Assembly: GCA_025642065.1 (NCBI GenBank)
Contig: JAODUP010000483.1
Location: forward strand, 137,501-201,500
Length of the DNA: 64,000 bases
Direction of reading: 5' to 3'
From: Paralvinella palmiformis
Lineage: Eukaryota > Annelida > Polychaeta > Terebellida > Alvinellidae
Shown here in pieces: positions 37,060-49,871 of the stretch. Position 1 is the stretch's first letter, and each line of letters opens with the position of its first letter. Position numbers and translations under genes: made by a program. The notes under the pieces were generated by a model. The model was given only the letters and a program-made list of their open reading frames with translations. It ran no database searches and was not told the origin of the DNA.

Positions 37060-38205
37060 TCGGATTAAATGACGGATCTGGTTCGATGTATATTAATAAG
37101 ATGATATTTGCACGAATGCCGTCAATTAAGAGAATTAATGAAGAACTTTAGAAAAAAGGTGAATAGGAGACAGGATTCAGTTTTGTGCGATTAATTAGAA
37201 CTTATTCTGGAAACAAATCAATAAGACAGGAGGACGAGGTAGCACGATTGCATCGTTGCACAACACCTTTGCATACCAAACAAGATTTAATTTGTTTTTA
37301 TAATTTATTTTAATATTCCGTTAAAAATAAGTCTTAAGTTTAAATAATTAGCCTGAAAACAAGTCAAACGATCATCTTCACCAACTCTTGTAATTAATTT
37401 ATTTAGGTAAAGACAAGATATATTATAGACGATTGTGTGTGTGTGTGGGGGGGGGGGCGGGCTGGATGTATGGGTATCTACACGAACCGAGAGGACGATA
37501 ACTTAGCGATATCAATTTTCCTCAGTTTAATTTATTCAAGGTAACCTTAAGCTAAGACAAACATTTCTGTGTATATGAGTGTATCATTGAATTTAAAAAC
37601 AAATATATTAACGGTACATGAATCTGTAATTTCAAAACAAATTCTGAACATGAGTACCGAAGTTCATCACCTTTCCTTTGTATTTACACATAGATAAAAT
37701 AAGTTATTATCTTCATGAGTCGGGTACTTAAACCACATTCAATATTATCTGCCTTTGACACATACTATGAAAACATTTTACATATGCAATGTGTACTTAA
37801 AGTACCTCTTAATATAATAAATTATAAATGTGATTCCTAAAATAATGTTTTACTCTAAAGGTTTCAAATAATAATAATAATAATAATAAAATAACAATAA
37901 TAATAATAATAATTGTAATTTGTGGCACAATAATGTTAACAATTCATTAGTTAAAAAACCTTTCTTTTTATGCTGGCGAAACTAGATATCTTGCTTTCCT
38001 TTTAATTTCAAACGTCTCGACCTCACGAAATATATTTCTACTACACAATTCCCCTTCATTGAAGATGGTAGTATATGCTTACCTGTTGCTTACGCTATGA
38101 GTGATTGAGGTAACATAGGCTCACCTGAATTAATTAGTATAATCATAGATGTCATCTTTATAGTTTTAAGTACCAACTAATTTATGGAATTAATAGTTTC
38201 TATGT
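37060..38205 (+). repeat. Dispersed block X, copy 2
   Basis: Aligns by eye with 29500-30420 (see that entry): GTATATTAATAAGATGATAT, TTTTACTCTAAAGGTTTC, AAAAACCTTTCTTTTT, CCCCTTCATTGA, GTGATTGAGGTAACATAG, TTTATAGTTTTAAGTACC, TTATGGAATTA. Contains (TAA)n at 37872-37911 and a G-run at 37447-37461. Confidence 0.7.
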
Positions 38206-38434
38206 AGTCACCCTTACCGAGATTTTCATGATGGAGAACCTACGTATTAAGTGTAATTTGTATGCATGCCCCATACTTGGTAATAAACCGTCCATTTGAT
38301 GTTGTAATCGCATTTCTAATAGTCTCAGATAACATTGACTCCATTAGCTAACTGCATTTTCTTGAGAATTTGTCTCTGCTGAACTCCATGGATATATTAA
38401 ATGTAATATCCGTTTTCTTCTATGATCGCCTTCT

Positions 38435-38790
<356 letters not shown>

Positions 38791-38859
38791 ACCTTTATCG
38801 GAACACACACACTGAGTTAGTGTACATTCTTTTGTCGTGAACAAACTGTTATGTTTGTT

Positions 38860-39060
38860 AACACGCTGAGGGTATATAAAAGGCCTAACTTTTCACTTAG
38901 GTTAGAGAAGAACTTCGACGCCAGACTAATCGGACGTGTACCGATATATATGGTTCATATAGGTAGGATTTATTTAGTTATTCGAACCCAGAATAAAGCT
39001 GAGGTCAGCATCTGAGGTGTCGAAATGTTTTATATACAGGTTTCTTTTGGACCACAGAAA
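38860..39060 (+). promoter_or_regulatory. TATA box plus close polyA signal, LTR- or retroelement-like cassette
   Basis: GGGTATATAAAAGGCC (38868-38883) is a strong TATA box; about 110 nt downstream AATAAAG (38991) is followed by CTGAGGTGTCGAAATGTTTT. A promoter and polyA signal this close resemble the U3-R-U5 order of an LTR or the regulatory part of another retroelement. No matching second copy and no coding domain was seen, so the class is open. It could also be a solitary remnant. Confidence 0.35.
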
Positions 39061-39394
39061 ATTACTGTTGAATGTAAACTGTGGTGTCAAAATAGTTTAT
39101 GATGTATGTAGCAAGTAACCATTGAACCACACGCACGTGTTGTTTGTTGCGAGCTGTGGTATCAAATGGTATGTTTTTACATGCTTCCGCTTTTTGTACA
39201 TAACCTGCATGTAGCCGCTTTCCTGTGGGCGTGACATATTTGTCGCGTACGAAAAGCGAATTAGCTGGTTCCCACAGGCTGATGAGTAGACCAGACACAT
39301 GCTTAGGTATACGCACACATCTATCAATACGTGGAGGTATGGAACATTTTATTTTTAGATTAATGTATGTATAGTTGTATTTGTATTTATATTT

Positions 39395-39754
39395 ATGGAG
39401 GTAGGTCTCGAAGGATGTTTAGATATGTTGATGCTCTGTGCCTGTTGCCTCTTTATATGTACCCTAAAACACACATTGCCCGTGCCAGACATCTTATCTA
39501 TTTCCATCCAGATTCCTTATTACACCAATGTAAGAGAGTTATGTCGTTATTACAACATGTTTGAGTCTATTAGCTTTGTTATGTATAATGTAGAATCTAT
39601 ATTGTTGTCCTCTTATGTGGTCTGGCGAAACGACCTATTAATTCATACAATGCTGCTTGATGGATTTATACTCCTGGAGTCGTTTGTTACTCCGGCAGAC
39701 ATCTCCATGGCTATTAAGCTGCGGACAGAGTTTTTTTCCCCATATTATGAGTAA
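39395..39754 (+). other. Unrecognised 119-codon open frame
   Basis: An open frame from ATG 39395 to TAA, unusually long for this AT-rich neighbourhood and without low-complexity sequence. It has hydrophobic patches (LMLCACCLFICTL) and ends with MAIKLRTEFFSPYYE. I recognise no family. It lies between the TATA/polyA cassette and the 97-bp minisatellite. It may be a fragment of the same unknown element or chance. Confidence 0.15.
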
Positions 39755-40120
39755 TTAGGTTACACTGATATAGGAAATTTGTTAAATGTATAGCTATTAT
39801 AATCCCGACGTGTCATTCGCAGTATCGGAGATCTGCCTGAAATCCGCTGTTCTCGACCATGGGTCAAATAGATCAAGTGGATAGGCGCTTTAATTTAGAT
39901 CCCACCACACCTAACTGCATATACTTAGGGACGCTAAATTATGCGTCAATGAAAGTTCACTTTGTGATGAACGGAAACGTATGAGGGTTAGCTGTTAGGT
40001 TCGAGTAAATCATAGTATTTACTCAGGTTTGAGACGATATTTTGTTATTGTCCAGTAATAATCTATTGTGCGGTATTGCTACTTTGATTAGTTAGTAGCC
40101 GTGTTTAAAGAAAACTTATT

Positions 40121-40732
40121 TATTATTATCACCATTGTGCTCTATGTTAATATTTATTATGATAGGTAGACTGTTTAACACGCCGACATAGAGAATAATA
40201 GATTTAGCGTAGCCTTATGCTTTTACTAACTTTTGTATTATTATCACCATTGTACTCTATGTTAACGTTTATTAACACGCCAACATAGATAATAGTAGAT
40301 TTAGCGTAGCTTTATGCTTTTACTAACTCTTTTTATTATTATCACCATTGTGCTCTATGTTAATGTTTATTAACACGCCAACATAGATAATAATAGATTT
40401 AGCGTAGCTTTATGCTTTTACTAATTTTTGTATTATTATCACCATTGTGCTGTATGTTAACGTTTATTAACACGCCAATATAGATAATAATAGATTTAGC
40501 GTAGCCTTATGCTTTTACTAACTTTTGTATTATTATCACCATTGTGCTCTATGTTAACGTTTATTAACACGCCAACATAGATAATATTAAATTTAGCGTA
40601 GCTTTATGCTTTTACTAACTTTTTTTATTATTATCACCATTGTGCTCTATGTTAACGTTTATTAACACGCCAACATAGATAATATTAGATTTAGCGTAGC
40701 TTTATGCTTTTACTAACTTTTGTATTATTATC
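40121..40732. repeat. 97-bp minisatellite, six units
   Basis: Units start at 40121, 40236, 40334, 40431, 40528 and 40626, with a partial seventh at 40723. Lengths are 115, 98, 97, 97, 98 and 97 bp. Each begins TATTATTATCACCATTGT and ends AGCTTTATGCTTTTACTAAC. Inside each, TCTATGTTAACG and a partly complementary CGCCAACATAGA form an inverted repeat (TCTATGTT/AACATAGA). Unit 1 has an 18-bp extra segment and is the most diverged. Confidence 0.95.
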
Positions 40733-41119
40733 TGTTAGAGTAGTTTTTAGCTTTTAGTAATGTATGTTTCCCTTTTATTAGAATACATTTAGCCATTTTT
40801 AAATACGTTTTCGCTATCAATTAGAGTATATTTAACACGTTATTTATTAGAGTAGATTATGTTTCTTTATACGTCTATATGATCTATTAATGTAGATCCA
40901 TCCTATTAGTTGTATGATTTTGGTATCTATTACAATAGATTAATCATTTTACTGTCTAATTGAGTGACTATAATATGAGTTAGACGCGTAGGTTTTATTT
41001 TTGGCTAAAGAACTAATAATATGTGTAACTACAAGTGTATCCCTAGAACAAATCTATGAACCAAGTGAAAATGATATTTGCTAAACCAGTATATAGATGT
41101 ATTATATCAATATTAGTGC

Positions 41120-41174
<55 letters not shown>

Positions 41175-41285
41175 GCTATTGCGGCTGCTGCTATCACAAC
41201 CATTACTACTTCTATTGATATTATAATAATGATGACGATGATAATCATGATGATGATGATAATAATAATAATAATACTTAGTATC
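41120..41285. repeat. (ATT)n and (GAT)n/(AAT)n microsatellites
   Basis: 55 bp of ATT (41120-41174), then mixed GAT/AAT triplets around 41215-41276. Ile and Asn runs are artefacts. Confidence 0.95.
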
Positions 41286-41369
41286 AGGCTTATCTTTTTC
41301 ACAACGAAACATCAGTGATTCATTACGGCGAAGGGCACAGGATATTAGGTCTACCTGCGGACGAGCTCT

Positions 41370-41700
41370 TTGCACATTTAATTAATCTGAAATCGATTTC
41401 GCGAGCTCTGAATATTGCTACAGAAGGCCACCGGAGACCTGATGTAATCAGCCAGACCAAACAACGTGTAAATTAATCCGGAATCACTTCATAGGATTCT
41501 GATGGAGTGGCTAAAGTAACGTGGAGTGTAGGTTGCTGTATCCTCTTTCAATATGAAGCCAAAATGGTAAAACGCTAATACGGCGTCTGATCACTATTTT
41601 AGTAGTGAGCTTAGACTGAACTGCAATTGAAAGTAGTATTGCTCAACGAGTAGAGGTTGATACATTTTGTTTTCTAAAGAATAGAAGGGTTCACAACCAT
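41370..41700. repeat. Dispersed repeat W, copy 2
   Basis: Homologous by eye to 21640-21930; shares ATCGATTTCGCGAGC, GTGTAAATTAATCCGGAATC, TTCTGATGGA and GTATTGCTCA. Confidence 0.6.
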
Positions 41701-41837
41701 TTGATACTGATAACAAGTGTCTGAAGTAACACTGAAGTATGGTTATGGTTGGTAAATTATCAATATTTAGTGATTAGTTGTAATACGATTAAATATTTTT
41801 AGTGTTGGATTGATACTTTCCACATCCGAAAGGCTAC

Positions 41838-41904
<67 letters not shown>

Positions 41905-41935
41905 TTAATAATAATAATAATAACAACAACATTAC
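41838..41935. repeat. (AAT)n microsatellite
   Basis: 65 bp of pure AAT followed by mixed AAT/AAC. The poly-Leu frame is an artefact. Confidence 0.96.
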
Positions 41936-41999
41936 ATATAACAATAATGGATACAATACTAATAACAGTAATAACAAAGTATCATCATAATATCGACAG

Positions 42000-43860
42000 A
42001 TGAAACAAAGATGCAACAAAAGCAGATATTTAGTAAACTATTTTGCTATCACAACATTAGTTTCTTAACAATGACAATAAATCAAACGAGAAACCCATCA
42101 GGAAGATCAGTCCCAAGCTAACTGACCTTTATATTTCTTTATGTTTCATAATTTGTTTGTTGTCTATATCATCAACTTACAAGAATAATGTTATGAAGCT
42201 TCCATGTGGTATTTACATATTTAATTCTTCACACGCCATTTTATTTTCAATTTTCTTCACCAGTTTTATGTACTAATGTTTTATGGTATTTGTAGACTGA
42301 CTTTAAATATTTATTATTATTGTTATTATTCTTATATGAAAACTACCTAAAATGTATATATTACTAATAATCTATTTTGTTTTGAAATTGAAAGTAGTTC
42401 AGAGGAAGGTGTATTTAAAATATATGCTCTAATGACAGCTAAATGTTGCATTTGTACGAAGTTGGGTTTAAGGAACTTTAGTAAGTGAGCTTGTAAAATG
42501 TTTTATGGTGTTATGAGAGTGTATGATAGCAAGTAATTAGCGTTGTATGTGTATAAATTCCCTTGGAAACGTTTGCTTAATTATTAAACAAACCATTAAA
42601 ATTAGATAGTAACTACAGATTGACCGGAATGATTAAACGATTTATACCCCCCCCCCGCCCCCGGTAAATGGCGATTGCTAAATAATAATATTCCTAACGA
42701 GGACAACAGATAGCGATTTATTTATGTCTGTCTTCCGTTTTGTCACAGTAACTGAAATGAGAGAAAGACGACAGAGATATCCAAATTAATGATATAATTC
42801 ACCATTTTGTATATAATAATTATATTCTGAAGCTATTTGTACTACAATTAGGCTAACAAATATTTATATAGGCGCAGCTAACCATAGGAATGCCAACACC
42901 ATTCCAAAGAGATGAAAATTTAATTGTTTAATCCAAACGTTTATCAGTTCTCTGATTCATTATTGTTTTGAAGACAAATAGAATTTTCACTACTTACCTC
43001 AAATATAAATACTTCTTTAACACATGAAACGATTATTATATGTTTCAGAGAAACATAGGATAGGAACTATTCCGAAATATATGAATATTTTGATGCATTA
43101 TTTATTCAAAATATCAGCCGTGCGCATACTCACTACTTAGGAGTAGAACAATTTGTAGTTGATACTAATCAAATTTCATATTATATATATTGCAACAGTT
43201 TACTTACCTTGTTACATATATGTCAATAATTAGAAATGAGTAAATTATTCTGGAGTAAGACAATGATAGCCTTTCTGGTGTATCTGCTAGAGAAATGATT
43301 CAACTCAGGTAGCTTATCATATTTTCCAAGCAGCGAATTATCTGCTTTACGATTTGTGTTTTGTTTGAACAAAATACAGTATCAGCAAACTAACACGATT
43401 CCTTAGATTAATTAGTAACTTCGGTCAAATCCTTTCAAGCTCAATTTGCTTACAGCTTAATGGACCGGAATTTGTCATTATGTATGCAGGATGCTGACAA
43501 ATGCGATTCAGACAGGCTAGATATTGTTTTGTTTTTAAATTTATGTTACTAAATAGTTGACATAAATGTAACCACACTCTTATAATGATCGTGATATGGA
43601 AGGCCAAATTGGAAGATTATTTGTACGGCAGTTTATTTCAGCTTACTAACTACAATGAGATATCACTTGCATTTGAAGATGATGTTCTTTCCAATCAAAC
43701 CAGTGGCGATTATATATTATAATGGTAAACAGTATATAGGATTATGCTATATTTTTAATGTGCCACTTAGTACATGGGTGTGTATATGAGTGAATGAGTT
43801 GGTTAGTGAGTTGGTGAGTAGGTGTGACAGTGAGTGAGCGGATGAGGGAGGAGTTAACAG
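42000..43860. other. AT-rich stretch with a C-run
   Basis: No gene seen. CCCCCCCCCC GCCCCC at 42648-42662 stands out in AT-rich sequence. A loose GAGT-type run lies at 43790-43860. Confidence 0.5.
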
Positions 43861-43871
43861 AGGGACATAGA

Positions 43872-44060
43872 GGATTATGATAATTGGTGTTTTACGGCCA
43901 CTTTTGTAGACATGGTAAGCTAAATGGGCCTAGCGACCTCTAAAGGTAATTAAGCGAAGTCGAAGATGAAACATCCTTCAGGTATGTCCACGCCAAGTTT
44001 CGAACTCGGGTAGTAGTGATATGTGATCGAACACGATACCCGTAGACCACGGAGGTGCCC
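43872..44060 (-). mobile_element. tRNA-derived SINE copy 5 (old)
   Basis: Reverse orientation: GTTTTACGGCCACTTTTGT, GACCTCTAAAGGTAAT, B box GTTTCGAACTCGGG, GTAGACCACGGAGGTGCCC. Tail reduced to GATTATGATAATTGG. Diverged, no clear target duplication. Confidence 0.88.
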
Positions 44061-44069
44061 ATAAGGGAG

Positions 44070-47000
44070 AAATACGGGATGTGGATATGAGAGAAGAGGG
44101 AGAGGGAGACAGTTGGTGATGGCGGGAGAGAAGGGGAAATTATCTTAGAGGATGTAATTGAACAAAGCATCGAACCAATCAATGTGTCATTGCAGAAAAC
44201 ATTTAGCTCCCTGTTTACCATATCTAAAGAGTTAATGTTATGTTCATCTAAAATGTGCTAATTATATTGACAAATCGATATTTTATTATGTACTAATTTC
44301 AATAAGAATGCTCGATTTACTAAAATAAACTCAGTGAGTGTCATTTGTTTTGAAACTGAAGATATTTAGGGAAATGGAACAGGAAAACGGAAGACGAAAA
44401 AAAAAGAATAATACTAATCTGTGGGAGGTTTTCGAGGGAGTTATCCAGAACAAGATCACGTAAATGGCGCTCGTTGTGTATTCAGTCGGCGCTCGGCCCA
44501 GTGCCAGCTAAATGTGCATTTCGCATGACTGATTGGCAAAACGCACATGCTCCATTGTCACTTGTCACACGGCAACATTCATTGTCTAATGCAGTCATCT
44601 GTCATGCGCACCGAGCCTTAAGCTAATGCAATTTGTAATTGGCTGGTGGCCGTTGGCTTAATCCGATTCCTATCAAACCTTCGTGTCTGATAGAAATAAG
44701 AGTGTGGACGGTTTCTGTTACTTGACTGGATTACATGGGTTCGGAAAGTGAATCGGTTCAAATGGAAACGGTTCTTTTCACATTGCACCACATTGCTAAA
44801 ACTGACAAAACAAAACCAACGTTCTTTTGACATTCCAGAACAAGATAAAAGCTAAATGTATTTGTATTTTGTTTGCGCGATTATAACAGGAAATGGTTTC
44901 CTCGCCTACTACCGCCTGTACTATTGGCTCAATAATATTGGTGATAATAATCTGATTCATGCAATAATTGCCATAATCAAACGGCTGCATGATTTATAGA
45001 GCAATATTATTCCTAATAACCACCTAAATTAGCAATGTCGTAGTTCCATGCCAAATAAAGTAATTATTTTCATAGTGACACAGGATATCACTATAAACTA
45101 ATTAGTACAATACTATCCATATTTTAACAAAATAATCAATCAAAATGGTAAACGTCTTGTTGTCCTTTGCCGATCTTAAAAATAGATTTAACTAGGTGAA
45201 GATTTTGTTGCTGAATGGGGGACACCAAGAGGACATATTTCTTCGATCAAGTTATCACTATTGTGTTGGACAGTAGCTGTTATTAATAATATAAAACTTT
45301 CGCGGAGTGTGTAATCTATAAGCATCTTGTGAGATAGTGAAAGCTTTAATATTTGTAGGGATTTTGGACACTGCGATATGAATCACTACGGTTAGCAAGT
45401 TCACCAGCCAAATCACTGATTTGCATTCGGTGTTGAGGAAAACGGAAATCACTCTAATTGAGCTCGATTGGACGGCATGCGACTTGTTTACAACATAATC
45501 ATACACTTGAAACTATCTTAATGGAAATATATCAACTTTAATATTTTTGAAATAACGCAACATAACGCTTCATTTATGACGCTAGCTATGAACATCATGA
45601 TAACGACACAAGATAATAGACTACGTGAATTTCAATATCATCTATCATCATATTTATAAAGGATCTTCTTCGCAGCCCGTGTGTTTAATGTCCTGTCATT
45701 TCACATTGAACTTTCAAATAGTTTGAAACTAATTGATCAACGGATGTGAATTAGTTCGCAAATAAATTGATATAAAAATGAGAGCTGAACGAATAGTTGA
45801 TGAAAAATTGACTCTCGTGGAACACATGTAATCTAAAAAATCTCCGGAATGGAGGGTAGAGCTATTTCGATGATCCTTGAATGGATTACAAAATCACCAT
45901 GAAGATCGCTGAGGATATTGCCAGACGAATCGGGTGAGAATTGGCTTAACTCATTAGGATTTGTTATCAGATATTGTTCACTTGAATCGGTTATTCATTT
46001 CACAGAGTGATCATTATATGAGGAAAAAAACCAACATCATCAATTAATCCGGACAACGCACTTAGCTTGGCACAAAAGTTAAATAATATTTTATAAAACG
46101 ATTTATTAAATTATTTGTCTATAATCAGATATTTCTTCATTATTGTGGAATAGGCTTCATTTTTATTAAATCCAGAGTATTAATCGTGTTGCTGAAAGAA
46201 ATACCGGATGATTGTCACTGAGACGGTGAAGATGGTTGACATTTGCTGTCTGACACTTGTCGTTACCTAGCTCTCCTACATCCACGACGCCGCTGCTCAA
46301 TATGAACTGAATTGGTGCCTTTTATTAACAAAGCGCAAAGCGAATGTTGCCATCTTGTGCAGCGCAAAAATCTCGGCTCGTGCTTTAAGCTACTTGATTT
46401 GACGTCGATCAAAAGATTGGCGAACATTGACCCTACAATAGCTCGGTTCTGATTGGTCTCTAGGCACCCGACTTCGGAGAACGGCGACATATGAAGATTT
46501 CATTCAGAGCCGCTGAATGACAACCCAAGCCGGAGCCCATTTTCGCTAAAAGCCAGTTGTATTCATTTCATTTTTGCCGCAGGAATACCGTCGCTGGGAC
46601 CTCGGGATAATTGCTTTGCCGGCGAGCTGTGCACCTGCGCCGGCGGCGAATACAATAAGCGTTCGGCTAATTACACCGGGGCCTCGCCGTGTGTAAACAT
46701 AGAAGCTAGACTTTAACTACCGTCGTCATGTTGACATGGAAGGCAGACTGCGGGTGATGGACTTCTCCAGCCATAATGAACGGATATTGGAAAATTATGT
46801 TATGATTGGCACGACGCCGTGAATATTCCGTAGACAAGGCTAACCTGTCTTTACGTACAGGCAATGGGTGTCGCCCGTGTTATTGTCCCGCGAATCACAC
46901 TAGCTATCAGCGATTGAGACCTATATATGTCCTTCGCTCGAGATGAAGCCATCTTCAAACAATGCCGTTCGCGATAAATGATATAATTTAATCACGCAGT

Positions 47001-48924
47001 AGACACCTTGAGGCGCTGCTATTGATGTGCTAGTCCAAGTCGCAGCCAATAAAACAGAACACGCCAACGTAATGGATTTGCACATCCGGCAGCCAGTGGG
47101 AGCGGAAATTATTTGCCAAACGACGAGTGATCCCGTCATGAAGTGGTCGTTTCCATCGCTGGCTCTGTCCACGTGTCGCTCTATTCACGTGTAGCTCTAT
47201 CCTAATGTGGCTCTAGCAGTGTGTGGCCACCACATCTACCCAGCGCTAGCCACACCATTATGTCAGACGGGACTAGCTACTGGCTATCTTGGATTGTGAT
47301 CTCGTGGCGCCCGCGACTAGTGGTACCTTGTTCTAACGGCAGGCAAGACCAGCAGCAGCAGCAGCAGGAGCAGACACGCTTTACCGACTGTAATATACAG
47401 GATACCAGGACTATGGCAAGCTTGTGACGCTAGTAATAGACCATATACATACACACACTCGTGCTAGACTCGGCTATATATAAACAGGGATACGAACGTT
47501 TTAGCGATGAGCTCTTAGATACATTCAAAACTAAATCAGAAGACCTGTTGCGTGGATACAGGTAAACGGACTTTCCCACTGGACATGAATCAAACAAGGC
47601 GAGTTTACGTTTGCTATTATTTTTACCTGATAGTCTGAGAAGCAGTCTAGATGACATTACTCAGATGCTTTGTTCCTTCGATATTCACGATGTTGTTATG
47701 CGAGGTGCAGATTATGTTACACCTGTTCAACGACATGGCCATGTCTCACGTTTCTAGAGACCCGCACGGGACATTATGTGCTTGTAGGTTACACGCAGGT
47801 GGGGTTAAGGATTTATTGGCGTTGTATTATTGAATCTCTTTGCTAATTATTTTTACACGAACCTTGGATGTTTAATGGACTCGAGAATGACAACCAGGCC
47901 TGTGATGTCGGGAAATATCGAGTAAAAGCCATTAATAATTCATTACTCAATATTTCAGGTTTGCTCTAAATGTGTTTTCTCTATCATCTGGTACTGATGT
48001 GTATTGTACATCAATGTATCAATATTCGCCCAAATGTATATAACGGGATATCCCTGTTTATATTCGTATTAACCCAGTTATTTGTTTTACAGTATTAACA
48101 TATTATTGTTTTGAATTATCTTTATCGGTTTTATTTAATCCAGTCAGCAGGTAAATGCGATTGCCATACATGTACGTATCTAATGAACCCGTAGACGCGT
48201 GGGTACGTATCAATACGGAGGGGGTTGGGGGGTTGGCTTTGAGTGGTGCATGTGATACATCAGGTTAGCGTACGCATTAGTCTGAGTGGCCGTTAGCTGC
48301 CCATATCTCTCCTAACAGTTCGGTTAATTATAACGATAATTACATAAATCTCATTATCGCAGGGATGCATCTGAAAGATGCTCCGATTTATCGCGCAAAC
48401 TGATCACGCCAGTTTTCTTTATAACACTAATCAATTATACAGGCTTGACGTCATGCTCAGGCATGGCCAGTGATGTTTTCCACTAGGTCCGTGACTAATT
48501 AGAACAATGATTACAACAAAACTGTGTCATTGTATCCCATTAGTTGAGGATAAGCTTAGCTGATAATCAAAGTAAAATTTTAATTAGCCACCACCTGTGT
48601 ATCATTGCCACCTATCTTTACAGGTCGCCCGATGATCTTCTATTATGTTCATCAGTGATATAAATACAAAACATAGGAAATCACTTCTGTGATAAGAATT
48701 TGGTATAAGGTGAGGATTGAGCCAACATATATCCTTGTATCCACGATGCTCTTCATGTGATTCTGTATTATGATCACGGAATAAATACTACACCCGTGCT
48801 TCACCATCATTTATCGCCAAAGTATTATAGTATGAAAGTGTTAAACACGTTGGATGGTTAGCATATTATTAGTAAGACGAATGATTTGATCTAGCGCAAT
48901 TAAATTGGAACTGAAATCTGTCAG

Positions 48925-48925
<1 letters not shown>
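44070..48925. promoter_or_regulatory. Less AT-rich, transposon-free region upstream of the LYPD6-like gene
   Basis: No LINE, SINE or microsatellite is recognisable over nearly 5 kb, unlike everything to the left. The most GC-rich patches are near 44450-44600 and 46500-46700 (GCCGGCGAGCTGTGC, GCGCCGGCGGCGAA). Short homeodomain-type words (TAATTG, CTAATTA) are scattered. Open frames here lack domain signatures. Probable cis-regulatory DNA of the neighbouring gene; inferred from composition and depletion of repeats only. Confidence 0.35.

Positions 48926-48927
<2 letters not shown>

Positions 48928-49002
<75 letters not shown>
48928..49002. repeat. (TA)n microsatellite
   Basis: 75 bp of TA, 0.87 kb upstream of the LYPD6-like ATG. 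Confidence 0.97.
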
Positions 49003-49004
<2 letters not shown>

Positions 49005-49730
49005 TTAGTGCCTTAAATTTGAATTACGAACTTATTCTTGACTCATTTTAGACCAATCCCTTGAAATATCATATTTTTATACCTGACAATCCACTATCCC
49101 ACGACGGCAGGTACATGTACATATATCAGTATTGTTGTCAACTTACCAAAGATAACACAAGTTCTACTAACTTATTCTAATCGGTATCTAATACAATATG
49201 ATCGAGTTTCGTCCAAACATAAGCTGATCTTGGTCTCAACAAGTTAATAGAAATAACCTCCTCCCCGATATCTCGGGCTTGGCTAGTTACGAAGGGCTTT
49301 TCATCGTTCAGTTTAAGTCATTACCTCTGAATGTGGTTTCTGCCATTTATATAACTTTGAAAACAAAGTAGATTTTAAAAGACCACCTTTTCAACATTGT
49401 TTTCAGTTTACAGGTTAATCACATTACTGTGATAGGATAGCCAGGTTTTCACAATCTAGATTACATAATCTAGCGCTTGAATATTTCCAGATGGTGCCAA
49501 GGGAGTGTGACCGGGAGCGGATCGAGCCATATTAGAGCAGTTACGATAAGGCGATAAAAGAGGATAACGTGATGTCCACGATTTGGAACTAGGACGCCAT
49601 CTGATCGGCTAACGTAAACATCCTTGGATTAGCCTCGACGGCCGACGTTACATTTTACCCGTCCCAGGAACGAGGATCACAGACAATATGGACGCCGGGA
49701 TACGCTGACCAGATATCCTGATACTCACGG

Positions 49731-49737
49731 TATAAAA
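49731..49737 (+). promoter_or_regulatory. TATA box candidate for the LYPD6-like gene
   Basis: TATAAAA in a GC-balanced context, 137 bp before the ATG. A transcription start about 30 bp downstream (near 49760) would give a 5' leader of about 108 nt. Position and context are supportive; the start site is inferred. Confidence 0.5.
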
Positions 49738-49850
49738 CAGCTACGAGGTGACACCAACAGAGGATTATGCCTTGCCATTACTCGGTGTGAAGAAACGGCA
49801 AAATACGGGAATTAACAGATATATTATCATGCTGTCATTCTCACATCGTG

Positions 49851-49871
49851 ATGTATGAAAGCGCAAGATGA
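49851..49871 (+). promoter_or_regulatory. Upstream ORF overlapping the LYPD6-like start codon
   Basis: ATG at 49851 opens a six-codon frame (MYESAR) whose TGA (49869-49871) overlaps the main ATG as ATGA. If the leader starts near 49760, ribosomes would meet this frame first, so it could damp translation or support reinitiation. The overlap is read directly; function is inferred. Confidence 0.45.

Noticed and set aside
39000..39045. Hammerhead ribozyme (CTGA...CGAAA)
   Set aside because: The core requires CUGANGA and a stem II between it and GAAA; here CTGAGGT is followed by GAAA with no room for the stem.
40121..40732. CRISPR-like regular repeats
   Set aside because: The units are contiguous 97-bp tandem copies with no unique spacers, in an animal genome.
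46263..46490. 75-codon minus-strand open frame
   Set aside because: No domain and no supporting splice or promoter context; lies in probable regulatory DNA.
47340..47380. CAG repeat (poly-Gln) open frame
   Set aside because: Only five CAG units inside a short frame without other coding evidence.
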